Source: CAXMST01 sp963700785 | Lineage (GTDB): Bacteria > Actinomycetota > Thermoleophilia > Solirubrobacterales > 70-9 | DNA: 64,000 nucleotides | Reading direction: 5' to 3' | NCBI GenBank assembly: GCA_963700785.1 | Contig: CAVOYZ010000010.1 | Coordinates: 248,001-312,000 of the forward strand | Shown: piece after piece, positions 63,670 through 64,000 of the stretch | Layout: every line of letters starts with the position of its first letter | Numbering within the stretch: the first letter of the stretch is position 1 | Translations under genes and position numbers: made by a program | The notes under the pieces: model-generated | Database searches by the model: none | What the model saw: the letters and a program-made list of their open reading frames with translations, nothing else | What the model was told of the DNA's origin: nothing

Positions 63670-64000
63670 ATGGTTGAGCGGAACAGGGATGGGCGACCCA
63701 GGGCGCGCTGGTCGCGGACCATCTCACGCTGCCTGACGGCGGCGCTTGCCCTAGCCGCTTTCACGGCTGCCGTGGCACCTGGATCCGCGGCCGCGGCTGC
63801 GGCTTGCTCGACCAGCGACCAGCCAAGCTACTCGGTGACGGTCTGTTTCTCGGCTCCGCTCGCCGGCGGCGTGCTGGTCGGCAACTCGGCGGTTACGACG
63901 TCGGTCACCGTGACCGGGGTCAGCCCCGGCGTGCAGCGACTGGTGTTCACGCTCGACGGCGAGCCGCTGCTCACCGACGTCTCCGCGCCCTACGAGTTCG
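63670..64000 (+). CDS. Secreted protein with Ig-like domain, cut by the right window edge
   Basis: The frame opens at ATG 63670 with GGAGG 4 bases upstream and runs off the window. A basic start (MVERNRDGRPRARWSRT) precedes a signal peptide (CLTAALALAAFTAAVAPGSA, cleaved near AAAAA). The mature part (VTTSVTVTGVSPGVQRLVFTL and DGEPLLTDVSAPYEF) reads as an Ig-like domain of the kind seen at the N-terminus of secreted metallophosphatases and surface proteins. The remaining domains are not visible. Confidence 0.8.
   Translation, partial: MVERNRDGRPRARWSRTISRCLTAALALAAFTAAVAPGSAAAAAACSTSDQPSYSVTVCFSAPLAGGVLVGNSAVTTSVTVTGVSPGVQRLVFTLDGEPLLTDVSAPYEF

Overview
This is a GC-rich bacterial chromosome segment with tightly packed genes, many 4-bp ATGA/GTGA overlaps, and GTG or TTG starts. 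Gene content and style point to Actinobacteria, most likely class Thermoleophilia (Solirubrobacterales-like). The evidence is an F-type ATP synthase operon, rpmE-DUF1385-prfA-prmC-sua5 synteny, a long LCP protein with a disordered acidic head, and a secreted cupredoxin with the actinobacterial 'NAVAYLALF...ANDAVTSKKIKNGQVKAEDL' type of N-terminus. The lineage is an inference from gene content; no rRNA or tRNA gene was seen.

Layout. (1) 1-9949: a minus-strand group 3b-type NAD(P)-linked [NiFe]-hydrogenase operon in hydB-cNMP-hydG-hydD-hydA order (hydA runs off the left edge). It is followed by a membrane protein, a tandem UspA protein, a P1B-type metal ATPase, a receiver-only regulator, a GAF histidine kinase and a NarL-type regulator. 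The set resembles the hypoxia/dormancy (Dos) regulon of mycobacteria. (2) 10021-18480: translation and housekeeping genes (rpmE, DUF1385, prfA, prmC, sua5, rpiB, glyA), then a DUF354 protein and a WecA/TagO-type glycosyl-phosphate transferase. (3) 18484-19970: FKBP lipoprotein and a CDF metal exporter. (4) 20269-27691: complete atpI-like-BEFHAGDC operon. (5) 27764-37325: M20 peptidase, LCP glycopolymer ligase, UDP-glucose dehydrogenase, two sugar nucleotidyltransferases around a phosphoglucose/phosphomannose isomerase, two thioredoxin-fold proteins and thrB. The middle part looks like an envelope glycan precursor and attachment cluster. (6) 37413-43157: orphan ParA, FHA protein, zinc-ribbon protein, SRPBCC protein, lipoprotein, class B PBP, HxlR regulator and a GGCT-fold protein. 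(7) 43194-49849: an AddAB/AdnAB-like helicase-nuclease pair. (8) 50044-56986: VOC protein, a GNAT-like protein, HAD hydrolase, FxsA, secreted alpha/beta hydrolase and a DUF59 Fe-S factor. (9) 57127-64000: two secreted copper-site proteins flanking a lipoprotein phosphodiesterase, an SBF-family transporter, an enoyl-reductase-like dehydrogenase and the start of a secreted Ig-like protein.

Cross-cutting observations. Seven otherwise well-conserved genes, including the normally essential prfA, are each broken by a single-base frameshift, which suggests residual indel errors in this sequence or, for prfA, slippage on a G7 run. Many genes carry a TANNNT -10-like box 6-10 bases before the start codon, implying frequent leaderless transcripts. 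The hydrogenase operon seems to start at a CTG codon behind a good promoter and Shine-Dalgarno, and a GGAACC/GGTCCC dyad lies just upstream as a candidate operator.
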